From a bacterium (GTDB lineage Bacteria; JAGOBX01), in NCBI GenBank assembly GCA_029551925.1, contig JAKPEO010000068.1:1-51023 (forward strand): 51,023 nucleotides of DNA, written 5' to 3'. Shown piece after piece: positions 34,856 to 44,600 of this stretch. A model generated the notes under the pieces. That model was not told the origin of the DNA, searched no databases, and saw only the letters and a list, made by a program, of their open reading frames with translations. The stretch's first letter is position 1; every line of letters begins with the position of its first letter. Position numbers and translations under genes: made by a program.

Positions 34856-36718
34856 TTATAAATCAGGCGGCGACGGCAGCGTAGGAAACCACGCTTTAAA
34901 ATTTAGACCTGTTCTATCAGTCATTATTTTCCACACGCCATTTTCTTTTATTACATCAAATTTTGACAAAACAGATATGCCTTTCGGAATATCAATATCA
35001 GTAAAATACATATTTCTTCTAAATTGAAATGTAACTTCACCGCGAGTCGGACTATTTAATACAATAGTTCTATTCGATGCAGAACATAATGAAGTTGTAC
35101 TGCGTCTAAATTCTCTTTTTATTGTATCATTAATTTCATTATAATCACGATATCCTCTAAAATTCCCTGAAAAATTTTCGGAAATACAAGACATAAACAA
35201 AGCATTATCGCCATTCAAAATTGCTTGACAGAAATTATCTAAAAGCATATTAATCAATTGATTATTTGTTTTATGAGTGTAATTAATATAAAGTTCATTA
35301 AAATAATCTTCGGTAAGCCATTTATCATCGTCCATTTGGATTTTTATAGCAAATTTTAAAACTGCATCACCAGTAGGTCTATAAGAATACTCCAATTTTT
35401 GCTGTGCGGTCTTTTTTTCAAATGTGATATTTTGATAATTATTGCCATCAATCGTAATACTTAATATTTTCACATTTGATAGATTATTCGCTGAAAATGA
35501 AATTAGAAATCTATCGTCAAGCAAATTATCTCTACATAAATATTCGCCTTTTTGATAACTATCAATTGGTTTATTATTTATCATTATTTCAACAATGTTC
35601 GGCTGTTGTTCAATTTCTACAATTTCCAGTTGTGTATCTTCGCGCACTTCATCTTTTTTAATAACAACAGGCAGTTCAATAGAAAAATATGAAATGGCAT
35701 CAACATCTGTTTTTGATATAATATTTTCATTTTTATCCAAAGCCACCACTAACCACGCATAATTAGTTTTATCCTTCAATTCTTCTATCGCATCGCTTGC
35801 CGAAAAAACATAATTTGTCGCTTTAAGTTCTTTTGATAAAATCAAATTATTCGGAGAAAATGGAATACGCGAAATATATAATTGATATTTTTCCGCTGAT
35901 TGATAATTATCCCAAGCAAATTCAGGATTCAAAATTCTAACTATACTATTTTGATTCGGGCTCTGCCGTCTAATATAAGAAATTACTATCTGTTGCGATA
36001 TTTGTTCTATATCTTCAGAAAATTCGATTTTTTCTTCTTCTGGCTGGACGACTGCGATATCTACTAATGGCGTTATTGTTAATTGAAATATAAATTCCCC
36101 TTTTTTTACAGTTGTGATTACTTCTTCTTTTTTTACTTCTTGCTGTTGTGTGGGCTGTTCGATTTTTTCTTGAGTAATCGTTACAGTTTTTTCCAGCTGC
36201 TGTTCTTCGCCTACTTGCGGTTGAACAATCGGCGCTGTAATCCCTTCGCTTTTCTCAGGCTGCTCAATTGTCTCTACTTTCTTTTCCGACTCTTTTTGGA
36301 CCGCTGCTTCTGTCTTTATTAGTTTCTCTGACAATTGCTCTATTTCTTCGGAAAATTCATATTCGACTTGCGGTTCAGGCGAACTAACTATCGCGTCGCC
36401 TGTAAATACAAATTCCCCTTTTTTTCTCTTTGTAATTACTTCTACAACTGAATCTTTTATTTCTTCAAGTGATACTTTTAACTGCGGCTGTTCTACTTTT
36501 TCTTCTTTTCTGCTATCCTGTTCTGCAGCGGATGCAGCAGTTTTTTCAATTTCCTGCTGCATCTTATTTTGCTGGTCTTTTAATTGTTCTTTTAGAAAAA
36601 TCGGTAATAAAATCGGCTTATCATTTAATATCGGATAATATATTATCGCTGCATTAAGTCCGCCAATAAACAAAATAAAAAATAAACAGTAACAAAAAAG
36701 ATAAAAAATTTTCTTCAT
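34856..36718 (-). CDS. Membrane-anchored periplasmic protein with internal repeat and NTF2-like C-terminal domain
   Basis: A 620-residue protein with one N-terminal transmembrane helix (about 5-28), a Gln/Glu/Lys-rich low-complexity stalk (about 45-245), a fibronectin-like segment (about 255-350) and a C-terminal SnoaL/NTF2-like domain (about 485-605, ending FDVIKENGVWKIMTDR). The stalk holds a duplicated unit: KKGEFVF (99-105) followed by SEEIEQLSEKL, and KKGEFIF (205-211) followed by SEDIEQISQQI. The architecture recalls a TonB-like spanning stalk, but no TonB C-terminus is present. The ATG at 36716-36718 is preferred to a TTG one codon earlier. It follows the FecR gene by 10 nt. Confidence 0.7.
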   Translation of the reverse strand: MKKIFYLFCYCLFFILFIGGLNAAIIYYPILNDKPILLPIFLKEQLKDQQNKMQQEIEKTAASAAEQDSRKEEKVEQPQLKVSLEEIKDSVVEVITKRKKGEFVFTGDAIVSSPEPQVEYEFSEEIEQLSEKLIKTEAAVQKESEKKVETIEQPEKSEGITAPIVQPQVGEEQQLEKTVTITQEKIEQPTQQQEVKKEEVITTVKKGEFIFQLTITPLVDIAVVQPEEEKIEFSEDIEQISQQIVISYIRRQSPNQNSIVRILNPEFAWDNYQSAEKYQLYISRIPFSPNNLILSKELKATNYVFSASDAIEELKDKTNYAWLVVALDKNENIISKTDVDAISYFSIELPVVIKKDEVREDTQLEIVEIEQQPNIVEIMINNKPIDSYQKGEYLCRDNLLDDRFLISFSANNLSNVKILSITIDGNNYQNITFEKKTAQQKLEYSYRPTGDAVLKFAIKIQMDDDKWLTEDYFNELYINYTHKTNNQLINMLLDNFCQAILNGDNALFMSCISENFSGNFRGYRDYNEINDTIKREFRRSTTSLCSASNRTIVLNSPTRGEVTFQFRRNMYFTDIDIPKGISVLSKFDVIKENGVWKIMTDRTGLNFKAWFPTLPSPPDL

Positions 36719-36728
36719 CAATCTATTT

Positions 36729-37655
36729 TTACTTGTTCACAATTTTATATTTAAAACTAAATCCCTTCTCGCCTTTTGTATCAAACGAATAGATATAAAC
36801 TTTTTCCGCTTCTATTTCTTTACCGCCGCTTGAAAAATTCATCTTATATTCGCCAACAGGATTGCCATTAGATAAAACAATAATAATAACTTCACTCTGC
36901 GCCAGATCTATATTTTTTACTTTCAAAGTAATTTCTTTAATATTCCCGTTATCAACAATATTTTCGCCTAATAATGTTGGAGTTAATTCTATTATTATCG
37001 GTTTGGAAATTTCTTTTTCTTTACTATTTAATTTTACTAATTCTTCATCGCTCATCTTTTTCGGTTTTTCAGGTGCGGAATTTTTTGTTAACGAAGTTTT
37101 TTCGCCTTTTTTAACTGATACTTTTTTATTAGGAAAAGCAGGATTATACATTTCGACATTGCCTTCCAAAACTGATAAATTAGATTCATCTTTTATTTGC
37201 TCTACATTAAATGATGTCCCGCGCACACCACACACAGAAGAAGCTGTTTTTACTTCAAATTCCGAGCCGCGACTTAATTTATTTACTTTTGAAAATATAT
37301 TGCCGCTCGCTAAATTTATTTTTGCGCTTGTGCCTGTAACTTTTTCAGATTTTCCAAACATTTTTTTTACTTCTACTTCTTGTTGCTTTAATGCTTCTAA
37401 TGTCAATAATGTATTGCTTTCTACCATCAGCAGCGTGCCGTCTTCTAATTTTATACGCGCTGACGATTCTTTTGCAGTTCTAATTGAATCTGCTTCTTTT
37501 ACCAAATCACCGGGTTTAGCATTAACCCAAGTTTCAGCGGCAGGCGATTTGAATTGAACGCCGCCTTTGACATCTACAATCTTCGCTGTAAGCGAAGCAT
37601 ACAATGCAGAATTTAATAATAAAATACTTGTCATCACTGCAAAAAACTTTTTCAT
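36729..37655 (-). CDS. FecR-domain periplasmic protein
   Basis: A 308-residue exported protein with a signal peptide (about 1-20, ending ALYAS) and a FecR domain (about 25-175): IVDVKGGVQFKSPAAETW, then PGDLVKEADSIRTAKESSAR and the late motif VCGVRGTSFNVE. FecR domains sense or bind in the periplasm; in classical systems they control an ECF sigma factor, but this copy lacks an N-terminal cytoplasmic anti-sigma part and no sigma gene is near. The last 90 residues form a separate beta-rich domain. AAGGGGGAAG precedes the ATG at 37653-37655. It lies in the middle of the envelope operon. Confidence 0.87.
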   Translation of the reverse strand: MKKFFAVMTSILLLNSALYASLTAKIVDVKGGVQFKSPAAETWVNAKPGDLVKEADSIRTAKESSARIKLEDGTLLMVESNTLLTLEALKQQEVEVKKMFGKSEKVTGTSAKINLASGNIFSKVNKLSRGSEFEVKTASSVCGVRGTSFNVEQIKDESNLSVLEGNVEMYNPAFPNKKVSVKKGEKTSLTKNSAPEKPKKMSDEELVKLNSKEKEISKPIIIELTPTLLGENIVDNGNIKEITLKVKNIDLAQSEVIIIVLSNGNPVGEYKMNFSSGGKEIEAEKVYIYSFDTKGEKGFSFKYKIVNK

Positions 37656-37673
37656 AAAACTTCCCCCTTAAAC

Positions 37674-38480
37674 TTAAAAAATAATTTCTAATCTATAATA
37701 AAATTTTTGATGCCTTGGTAATTTATAAACGCTCTGAAATTTAAAAATCTTTTCTTTATTCAAATTAGCTGATATTTCTTTTTGTATCATCGGCGCTACG
37801 GCAAAAATTTTTATATTTTCATCATAAATAATTAAATTCACATTTTTAATATTTTCGGATTTCAAATCAGCAAGAAATTCTAATTCTAAAAAATTATCTG
37901 TTTTGTTTATAATCTTATTATCAAAATTTAATATTTCCGCGCCTGCATATTTTTTTTTATTGCTTTTTTTTAATTCTAGCGCGCCGATAAAATATAAATA
38001 TTCTTCTGTCTCAAAAAAATTAAATATTGAAAAATTATCGTCTATTTTTAATTGATATATTCCGTTTTTTAGAGACGAATTCTTCTTATCTTTTGCTGCA
38101 TCCAGCAATTCAACTTTCAATATCATATATTCAATTTCAGAATCTATTATTCTTTCCCAAACATCAACATATAAATTATATTTTTTTTTATTGGCATCCT
38201 GCAAATTATATTTTTGAGTGATAAGTTCTCTATTTACAGGAATAACAATAAAAAAATCATTTACTATTCTATTATTTCTTATAATTGCCTCTAATATTTT
38301 TTTCAAAAATATATTAAAATCTGCAATAGTATAATTTTTTAATAATTCAACTGAATTTTTAGAATATTGATATTGTTTTGAATTTTTATTTAATGTTTTT
38401 ATATAGTTAATCAAATCATCAGCGCTTAAATTCGACGCTAATATAAAAAATAAAAAAAATAATAATAATATCTTTTTCAT
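37674..38480 (-). CDS. Exported protein of unknown function
   Basis: A 268-residue protein with a clear signal peptide (about 1-20, MKKILLLFFLFFILASNLSA). The mature part has a helical N-terminal region and a beta-rich C-terminal half; no family is recognised. It begins 6 nt after the PorV-like barrel gene and ends 18 nt before the FecR gene, so it is cotranscribed with envelope genes. Its Lys-rich, strand-alternating C-terminus (FYYRLEIIF, ending in Phe) could be periplasmic or associated with the outer membrane; this is not decidable from sequence. Confidence 0.65.
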   Translation of the reverse strand: MKKILLLFFLFFILASNLSADDLINYIKTLNKNSKQYQYSKNSVELLKNYTIADFNIFLKKILEAIIRNNRIVNDFFIVIPVNRELITQKYNLQDANKKKYNLYVDVWERIIDSEIEYMILKVELLDAAKDKKNSSLKNGIYQLKIDDNFSIFNFFETEEYLYFIGALELKKSNKKKYAGAEILNFDNKIINKTDNFLELEFLADLKSENIKNVNLIIYDENIKIFAVAPMIQKEISANLNKEKIFKFQSVYKLPRHQKFYYRLEIIF

Positions 38481-38486
38481 TTCATT

Positions 38487-39368
38487 TTAAAATTCATAGC
38501 CCAAACTAAATTTATGCGTTAAATCTAAATCTTTATGTTTAGACAAACCATATTGAAATTTAATATTCATTATTTTAGCGCTGAATCCGACAGTCGGAAT
38601 TTTTGATGAATTAATATATCCGGCATTCAAATAAATATCACGAAATACTGCATATTTCAAACCAGCCCGATAATCCTGTCCGTAATTTTCTTCGCATTCC
38701 AAGGCAACGCCTATTATTAAATCGTCAAGCACATAATAATTTGTAGATATATCAATTTTTACAGGCAATTTTTCTTTTGTTTTTCTACCACTGCTTTTAG
38801 TTGAAAATAAATTTTCTGCAAAGCAATCTATAATCAATTTATTAAATTCGTATTTTGCACCTAATGATAAAGTATAATTATCTAATTTATATTCTCTTAT
38901 TTTCTGTTGATAATACGAAACTCGCAGCCCTAAATCTAATTTATCATTAATATTGTATCCGACATTTGCGAGCAGCGCCTGAGATTTTGCGCTGTAATTT
39001 CCAGTAAATTGCGCATTATCATTATAACCGCGAATATCGTCAACATTAAAATTATAATATAAAATTCCAGACACTATCTTTTTATATGGAAATATAATGA
39101 AAATATCGTGCTCTTTTATTCCATCGATTTCATTAAAAAGTTTGGCGTAAGTTGAACCGATATTTATTCTTGTATTTTGTGCTAATCCGGCTGGATTATG
39201 ATAAATATAATCTACTTTACAGCCACCACAAATTTTACCTGATGAAAAATATCCGGCACTTCCGATATTTTCAAATACAGCGCCATAAGTGCCGCCATAG
39301 TTTTTAGCAGAGACATAGTAACTGCTGATCATTAAAAAAATAAAAAATAATATTAATTTTTTTTTCAT
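38487..39368 (-). CDS. PorV/UPF0164-like outer-membrane beta-barrel protein
   Basis: A 293-residue protein with a signal peptide (about 1-21) and a predicted 14-strand-type barrel ending in Phe. The block DYIYHNPAGLAQNTRINIGS near the N-terminus contains the NPAG motif typical of PorV, PorQ and FadL-like barrels. In type IX secretion PorV shuttles substrates carrying a C-terminal sorting domain to the surface. Here the gene overlaps (ATGA) the gene for a protein with just such a C-terminal domain, which supports a functional pair, though other type IX components are not in the window. Confidence 0.75.
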   Translation of the reverse strand: MKKKLILFFIFLMISSYYVSAKNYGGTYGAVFENIGSAGYFSSGKICGGCKVDYIYHNPAGLAQNTRINIGSTYAKLFNEIDGIKEHDIFIIFPYKKIVSGILYYNFNVDDIRGYNDNAQFTGNYSAKSQALLANVGYNINDKLDLGLRVSYYQQKIREYKLDNYTLSLGAKYEFNKLIIDCFAENLFSTKSSGRKTKEKLPVKIDISTNYYVLDDLIIGVALECEENYGQDYRAGLKYAVFRDIYLNAGYINSSKIPTVGFSAKIMNIKFQYGLSKHKDLDLTHKFSLGYEF

Positions 39369-41221
39369 TTTATTATCCCTAATTTATCTATTAATTTATA
39401 AGACTCCCCAATTGGCGATATATATTCAATAATATAAATATAAACTCCGCTGCCTACTGACTTACCAGCATCATTGCGACAGTCCCATTCATAATCGCCA
39501 ATAGGATAATTATTTAAAACAACATTTCTTTCACATACTTTTCTGCCCGCCATATCAAATATTTTTATTTTTAATCTGCCATTAGCATCAATATTATTAC
39601 ATCTAAATTTTACTTTGTCATTAACATCCGGACCGGGATTCGGATAAGCAAAACTCACATCTTTACTTAACGGCGCTCTTAATAATGCTTTAACATATTC
39701 AGGATATCCTACAATTATACTATACTTTCTATCTCTATTTTTTGGTTGAGTTATATTAACCGCGTTATTCTCGCGCAAATTATAAATACTATTATCTGCT
39801 CGATTAACCAAATAAATATCATATTCATCAGGCACATTTTCAATATTCGGAAATTCTATGGTAATATTAGTGTTATTTCCATTCGATATTGTCAAGTGCC
39901 ATTCTTCTGCTGTTTGTATTGGTGGGCGAAAATCCTGACACAATACTTCATTGTTATTCATTAATCCAGCATAAAGTAAATTGCTGAATTTCGGCGCTTT
40001 CTTCAATTTATCGATATTCGCATTTACTCCGATGTAATTAAATAAATCGCTGATTTCATTACCTTTGATAGATACAAGCATCTGCCAATCATTAACTGTG
40101 CCTTTTATTCTGCGCGGCGCTAAATTTATTTTGTCATTAATAGTATAAGAAAATCCCGGAACAAATAATAATCTGCAAGACTGCCTAGCATAAACCCAAA
40201 AACCAGTCCATACATATAATTTCGGATTTGGAATTTCGTTATTTGGTCCCCAATAATAAACATTATCTTTAAACCAAAAAATTTTATTTATTATCAGCCC
40301 TTCTGTTTCAGCGGCTGCTACGCTCAATATTTTATTATCCGTAGTCTGTATTTTCATATTTTTCCAATCAACAAGATAATAATACGGCGACGCTACTTGA
40401 TTCCAACCAGGATGCAATTGTTGAATATATGTATCATTAAAAAATGAACCACTTAATGTTAAAACGGTTTCCTCCGGAAAAATTGTAAAATATCCCTGAC
40501 CGCTCAATATTTCTGATACTGCTTCATATCTCTGATTTATAGGATCATTATCTAACAGCGGATTCCATCTGTAAATATATTCCGGCTTAACATTATTAAA
40601 AACAAAATCAACATTTGTATTATTCATAGATATTTTATTTAGTCCTATCATTCTCCACTGCTTCGCTGGAATGACTGTCTCGTTTGTGGAATAACACAAA
40701 TATTCGCTGCCTACATCAAAATAACTCACTTTTAAAATATATGAACCGCTGAGCACACCAGCGCGATAATTCAAACTCGCTAAACCATTTTTATCTGTCT
40801 CTATAATAACAAATGTATCATCTGTTGCGCCAATTGGCTTATCTACAACTTCTACATCTAATTTTATATAACGCACAGGTTCACTGTCAAAATCAGAAAC
40901 TAATAATAATGCGGTGTCATTAGAAAAACTATTGCGCGAAAAAACAAACTTATTGTCATTATAAATTTTTAAATAGGCGGGTAAATAATTCGCGTCTAAA
41001 TAATTCAAATATCCGCTATTCAATTTATAGTTAGCGCTTTGTAGTGAACTTCCAAAAAGTTCACCCAAAGTATAATTGTCTATTACATAATTTCCCAAAC
41101 TAACAGAATCAGTTGAAGTATAAAATGAGCCTACTTCATAAGTATAAATGTTAGATGAATATAATGGAATATGAATTATTCCAAAAATAAAAATTAAAAA
41201 TATATATATTTTTTTTTTCAT
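39365..41221 (-). CDS. Secreted protein with type IX-like (FlgD/Por) C-terminal sorting domain
   Basis: A 618-residue exported protein: signal peptide (about 1-22), a beta-rich body with no recognised enzyme motif, and a C-terminal Ig-like domain (about 525-618). The latter shows FAYPNPGPDVNDKVKF, LKIKIFDMAGRKV, and YEWDCRNDAGKSVGSGVYIY, the hallmark pattern (YPNP, G-A-GR-V, W-G-ND-G--V-SG-Y-Y) of FlgD-type and type IX sorting domains. It is probably exported to the cell surface. It is first in the envelope operon behind a near-consensus promoter. Confidence 0.8.
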   Translation of the reverse strand: MKKKIYIFLIFIFGIIHIPLYSSNIYTYEVGSFYTSTDSVSLGNYVIDNYTLGELFGSSLQSANYKLNSGYLNYLDANYLPAYLKIYNDNKFVFSRNSFSNDTALLLVSDFDSEPVRYIKLDVEVVDKPIGATDDTFVIIETDKNGLASLNYRAGVLSGSYILKVSYFDVGSEYLCYSTNETVIPAKQWRMIGLNKISMNNTNVDFVFNNVKPEYIYRWNPLLDNDPINQRYEAVSEILSGQGYFTIFPEETVLTLSGSFFNDTYIQQLHPGWNQVASPYYYLVDWKNMKIQTTDNKILSVAAAETEGLIINKIFWFKDNVYYWGPNNEIPNPKLYVWTGFWVYARQSCRLLFVPGFSYTINDKINLAPRRIKGTVNDWQMLVSIKGNEISDLFNYIGVNANIDKLKKAPKFSNLLYAGLMNNNEVLCQDFRPPIQTAEEWHLTISNGNNTNITIEFPNIENVPDEYDIYLVNRADNSIYNLRENNAVNITQPKNRDRKYSIIVGYPEYVKALLRAPLSKDVSFAYPNPGPDVNDKVKFRCNNIDANGRLKIKIFDMAGRKVCERNVVLNNYPIGDYEWDCRNDAGKSVGSGVYIYIIEYISPIGESYKLIDKLGIIK

Positions 41222-41244
41222 TTTTATTTTTTTTCATTTTTTTA

Positions 41245-41273
41245 ATAATAGATTATTATTTCAATTTTGTCAA
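41245..41273 (-). promoter_or_regulatory. Promoter for the six-gene envelope operon
   Basis: On the minus strand a perfect TTGACA (41273-41268) is followed after exactly 17 nt by TATTAT (41250-41245). Transcription would start near 41238, about 17 nt before the first ATG. This is one of the best promoter matches in the window. Confidence 0.78.
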
Positions 41274-41323
41274 AACAAAATTATTATTTGTGATTTTTTT
41301 TACCGATATATTTTTTTTATTAA

Positions 41324-42031
41324 TTATTCATTTTTATCCTTTATAGATTCTGATGCCGGGAGGGATAGTTTATTTTTTAATTGTTCGGCATTTTTTAATT
41401 CAACAATTACGTAATCTATCGATTCAATTATTTTTATAGATGGATCAATTTTTTCTAATTTTATTTCTATTCGTCCGCTATTCAATAAATCTTTAATATT
41501 AACAGTCTCTGTTTTCAACTCCTTGATTTTTCTTAATATCTTTTCAGGGCCGATAATATCAGCAAATTCAGGAGTTATAATTATATCTGAAAAATTAAAA
41601 TTTTTAGGTATATCTCCTAATATTTCTGGAATGACTTTTACTCTTTTATTTGCTTTTCTATCAATAGTAATCTCTATTTCTGGTGGGTCAATATTAACAA
41701 TTTTAAATTCTTCTGGTATTAAAATATAATTAGAAAATATCTTAAATGTATTATTGCCGACTGTCGCATTTGCTAAATCAATCATCACATCTGTATTAAC
41801 AAAATTTTGCGATGACTGATAATTTTTTGGACCATATAAAAGTAATTTTACAAATTTCAAATCATCTTTATCTTTAACTATACATAAATTATCAGGCAGA
41901 TTTTTATATTTAATCGGAGCAATCACAGTAAATTCCACTGATTTTTGGCTCGCAATATAAAACCACAGCAAAAATGCAATCATCACAGCAAGTAATTTTA
42001 AATGCCAATTTTCAAATATTTTTATTTTCAA
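41324..42031 (-). CDS. cdaR: YbbR-domain protein, CdaA regulator
   Basis: A 235-residue protein with one N-terminal transmembrane helix (about 10-24, HLKLLAVMIAFLLWFYIA) and two YbbR-type beta domains (for example FTVIAPIKYKNLPDNLCIV). In Firmicutes CdaR binds and modulates CdaA. The start is a TTG at 42029-42031: AAGGTG lies 7 nt upstream, no ATG would keep the helix intact, and this spacing fits. It follows cdaA by 14 nt and ends the ftsH-folE-folP-cdaA-cdaR operon. glmM, often next, is not present. Confidence 0.85.
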   Translation of the reverse strand: MKIKIFENWHLKLLAVMIAFLLWFYIASQKSVEFTVIAPIKYKNLPDNLCIVKDKDDLKFVKLLLYGPKNYQSSQNFVNTDVMIDLANATVGNNTFKIFSNYILIPEEFKIVNIDPPEIEITIDRKANKRVKVIPEILGDIPKNFNFSDIIITPEFADIIGPEKILRKIKELKTETVNIKDLLNSGRIEIKLEKIDPSIKIIESIDYVIVELKNAEQLKNKLSLPASESIKDKNE

Positions 42032-42045
42032 ATCACATCACCTTA

Positions 42046-42783
42046 TTACATATGCGTTACCATTAATTCTTTTAAAAAATCTTCTTCTATATCGCTTACT
42101 AATTTTCCTTTTACAGCAACTGATATATTACCTGTTTCTTCTGATACAATTATCACAAATGCATCTGTTTCTTCTGAAATTCCCAAGCCAGCGCGGTGTC
42201 TTGTACCGAATGTTTTCTTCAAACTTTGATTATCAGAGAGTGGTAAAATACAACTTGCCGCCACAATTTTATTTCCGCTTATTATCACTGCTCCGTCGTG
42301 CAACGCAGTATTTTTAAAAAATAAAGTTGTTAATAATTCTATTGTAACATTAGCATTAAGTTCCACTCCTGTTTTAGCATAATCTTTAAGCGATATGGAA
42401 TTTTCTATTACTATCAATGCACCAATTTTTAATTTAGACATTCGCACTACTGCTTTTAATATCTCATTTTTTATATCTTCAGTCATTTCCTGTTTGAATA
42501 ACCGCTGCCAAATGCGATTATTTCCTATACGCGCAAGCGCTTTTCTAATCTCTGTTTGAAATAAAATTATGAATGTCAATACCCAAATAGATGCGAAATT
42601 TGTCAATAGCCACGCAATAGTCCGCAATCTAAATTTTTCTGCAATAAGCGAAAATATCAGTATTATTCCTAACCCGAATAACACTTGAACAGCATATGTC
42701 CCGCGTATAAATATAAATACTTTATAAAGCACATACGCTATCAACAAAATATCAATAATATCATTAAAATTAGGAACTATCAT
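42046..42783 (-). CDS. cdaA: Diadenylate cyclase CdaA
   Basis: CdaA condenses two ATP into c-di-AMP. The 245-residue protein has three membrane helices (about 9-26, 31-48, 57-76), a coiled linker and a DAC domain (about 100-230) with the DGA motif at 163-165 (LHDGAVII) and RHR at 195-197 (FGTRHRAGLG). Both catalytic motifs are intact. The order folP-cdaA-cdaR is a known conserved arrangement. Targets of c-di-AMP are not in the window. Confidence 0.95.
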   Translation of the reverse strand: MIVPNFNDIIDILLIAYVLYKVFIFIRGTYAVQVLFGLGIILIFSLIAEKFRLRTIAWLLTNFASIWVLTFIILFQTEIRKALARIGNNRIWQRLFKQEMTEDIKNEILKAVVRMSKLKIGALIVIENSISLKDYAKTGVELNANVTIELLTTLFFKNTALHDGAVIISGNKIVAASCILPLSDNQSLKKTFGTRHRAGLGISEETDAFVIIVSEETGNISVAVKGKLVSDIEEDFLKELMVTHM

Positions 42784-42803
42784 TTATCTTTTATAAACTC
42801 TCA

Positions 42804-44018
42804 TTAATTTAAAATTTTTACATTCATTATTTTTTTTGTCAATTCCAATGCCTGTTTGTTTTCCTTTATATTATGAACTCTAAAAATTCGCGCGCCGTTA
42901 ATATACGCATTTACATTTGCCGCAGCAGTGCCTATCACTCTTTCACTAATTTCTAAATTTAATATTTTACCAATAAACGATTTATTACTTACACCGATTA
43001 AAATAGGTCTATTCAACGATGAGAACTCATTCAACCGTTTAATTATTTCAAGATTATGTTCAACTGTCTTACCAAAACCAATACCAGGATCAATAACTAT
43101 TGAATTTTTATTCACGCCTTTTGACACTGCCTTTTCTATTGCTTCTAAAAGATATATCATTATCTCTTTTATTAAATTTTTATAATTAGGATTATCTTGC
43201 ATATTCATCGGTTCGCCCTGTTTATGCATTAAACACAACCCTGCTTTGTATTCAGCAGTTAAATCAGCAATATTAATATCTTTTGATAACCCCGAAATAT
43301 CATTCACAATATCAGCGCCATTATCTAATGCGCGTTTTATAACATTATACTTTGTGCTGTCAATAGAAATCGGTATATTCGCGAAATTTTTTTTTAATTC
43401 CTTTAAGATAGGTATTACTCGATTTATTTCTTCTTCTTCTGTTATTGGCTCTGCACCAGGACGCGTTGATTCGCCGCCTATATCCAAAATATCAGCGCCG
43501 TCTTTTATCAGTTTTTCCGCATAATTCAAAGCATCTGTTAGAGTTTCATTATATTTTCCACCATCATAAAACGAGTCTGGCGTAATATTTATTATGCCCA
43601 TCAATACAAAATTATTTTGTGAAAAATTAAACGAATGATTTGTGAACATCCAATATTTTTCAATATGTGCAACTAATGCTAATAATTCATTCGCAACTAT
43701 ATCCAGTCCGAATTGTTGCTTCTTAATTTTTTTTATTAAAATATTCAATTGTTTGAGATTGCACATTAATAGCGTTGTAAATTTTTTGGTTTTATCTTCT
43801 TCAATTATACATTCTTTTGGTATCGCCAATTCCGCGCCGCAAGACAGCGCTTCTTGCTTTAATATTATAGCCGCAGGCGCGCGTAATTCGTTTATCTCAA
43901 TATTATAATAATTCAATTTATTTTTCATTATGTTTATGCCTGCGGCATCCACATCTAAATTAAATAAATATCTGACAATGTCTTCATCTTTTTCAAATTT
44001 TATTAATCTGCAGATCAT
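42804..44018 (-). CDS. folP: Dihydropteroate synthase with N-terminal extension
   Basis: DHPS joins p-aminobenzoate to the pterin diphosphate in folate synthesis. The catalytic TIM-barrel covers about residues 130-400 and has [49 protein letters not shown] and [14 protein letters not shown]. At 404 residues it is longer than the usual 270-290: an N-terminal extension of about 120 residues precedes the barrel, as in several other bacterial DHPS proteins. The start overlaps the folE stop as ATGA (44015-44018). It lies between folE and cdaA. Confidence 0.95.
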   Translation of the reverse strand: MICRLIKFEKDEDIVRYLFNLDVDAAGINIMKNKLNYYNIEINELRAPAAIILKQEALSCGAELAIPKECIIEEDKTKKFTTLLMCNLKQLNILIKKIKKQQFGLDIVANELLALVAHIEKYWMFTNHSFNFSQNNFVLMGIINITPDSFYDGGKYNETLTDALNYAEKLIKDGADILDIGGESTRPGAEPITEEEEINRVIPILKELKKNFANIPISIDSTKYNVIKRALDNGADIVNDISGLSKDINIADLTAEYKAGLCLMHKQGEPMNMQDNPNYKNLIKEIMIYLLEAIEKAVSKGVNKNSIVIDPGIGFGKTVEHNLEIIKRLNEFSSLNRPILIGVSNKSFIGKILNLEISERVIGTAAANVNAYINGARIFRVHNIKENKQALELTKKIMNVKILN

Positions 44019-44578
44019 AGCGTTTTCCTTAATAACTCTAATGCCTCTGTGCGCGTGCGCGAATCCGCTCTAAATATTCCGCGCAATGCGGATGTAATAG
44101 TTACGGCACCAGGCTTTTTTATTCCGCGAATAGTCATACATAAATGTTCCGCTTCGATTATTACAAGCACACCTTTTGGCTTTAATACTTTCATCAATGT
44201 ATCAGCAATCTGCGTAGTCAGACGCTCTTGCAATTGCGGTCTCTTTGAATATATATCTACTATCCGCGCTAATTTACTTATGCCTGTAATCATAGAATTT
44301 TCTGGAATATATGCAACAGATGCACTACCTATAAACGGCAATAAATGATGTTCGCAAAATGAAAAAAACGGGATATCTTTAACCATTACTAATTCTTCGT
44401 GTTTTTCTTCTTTAAATATTTTAAATACTTTTTCCGGCTCTTTTTTCAAACCGCTGAATACATCTAAATACATTCGCGCTACTCTATCAGGCGTTTCTTT
44501 TAAACCCTCGCGCTCTAAATCTTCGCCAATACCTTCTAATATTAACCGTACACCTTGCTTGATTTTCTCTGTATCCAT
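44015..44578 (-). CDS. folE: GTP cyclohydrolase I
   Basis: FolE converts GTP to 7,8-dihydroneopterin triphosphate, the first step of folate synthesis. The 187-residue protein has the zinc ligands Cys75 and His78 ([11 protein letters not shown]) and Cys147 ([11 protein letters not shown]), plus [20 protein letters not shown]. All are intact. The ATG at 44576-44578 is preferred to an in-frame TTG at 44585-44587; neither has a clear ribosome binding site. It starts 22 nt after ftsH and overlaps folP by 4 nt. Confidence 0.96.
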   Translation of the reverse strand: MDTEKIKQGVRLILEGIGEDLEREGLKETPDRVARMYLDVFSGLKKEPEKVFKIFKEEKHEELVMVKDIPFFSFCEHHLLPFIGSASVAYIPENSMITGISKLARIVDIYSKRPQLQERLTTQIADTLMKVLKPKGVLVIIEAEHLCMTIRGIKKPGAVTITSALRGIFRADSRTRTEALELLRKTL

Positions 44579-44600
44579 ATCTAACAAATATCAAATATAT

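Noticed and set aside
36729-37655. Classical FecI-FecR iron-signalling regulator
   Set aside because: The protein has a signal peptide instead of an N-terminal anti-sigma region, and no ECF sigma factor or TonB receptor gene is nearby.
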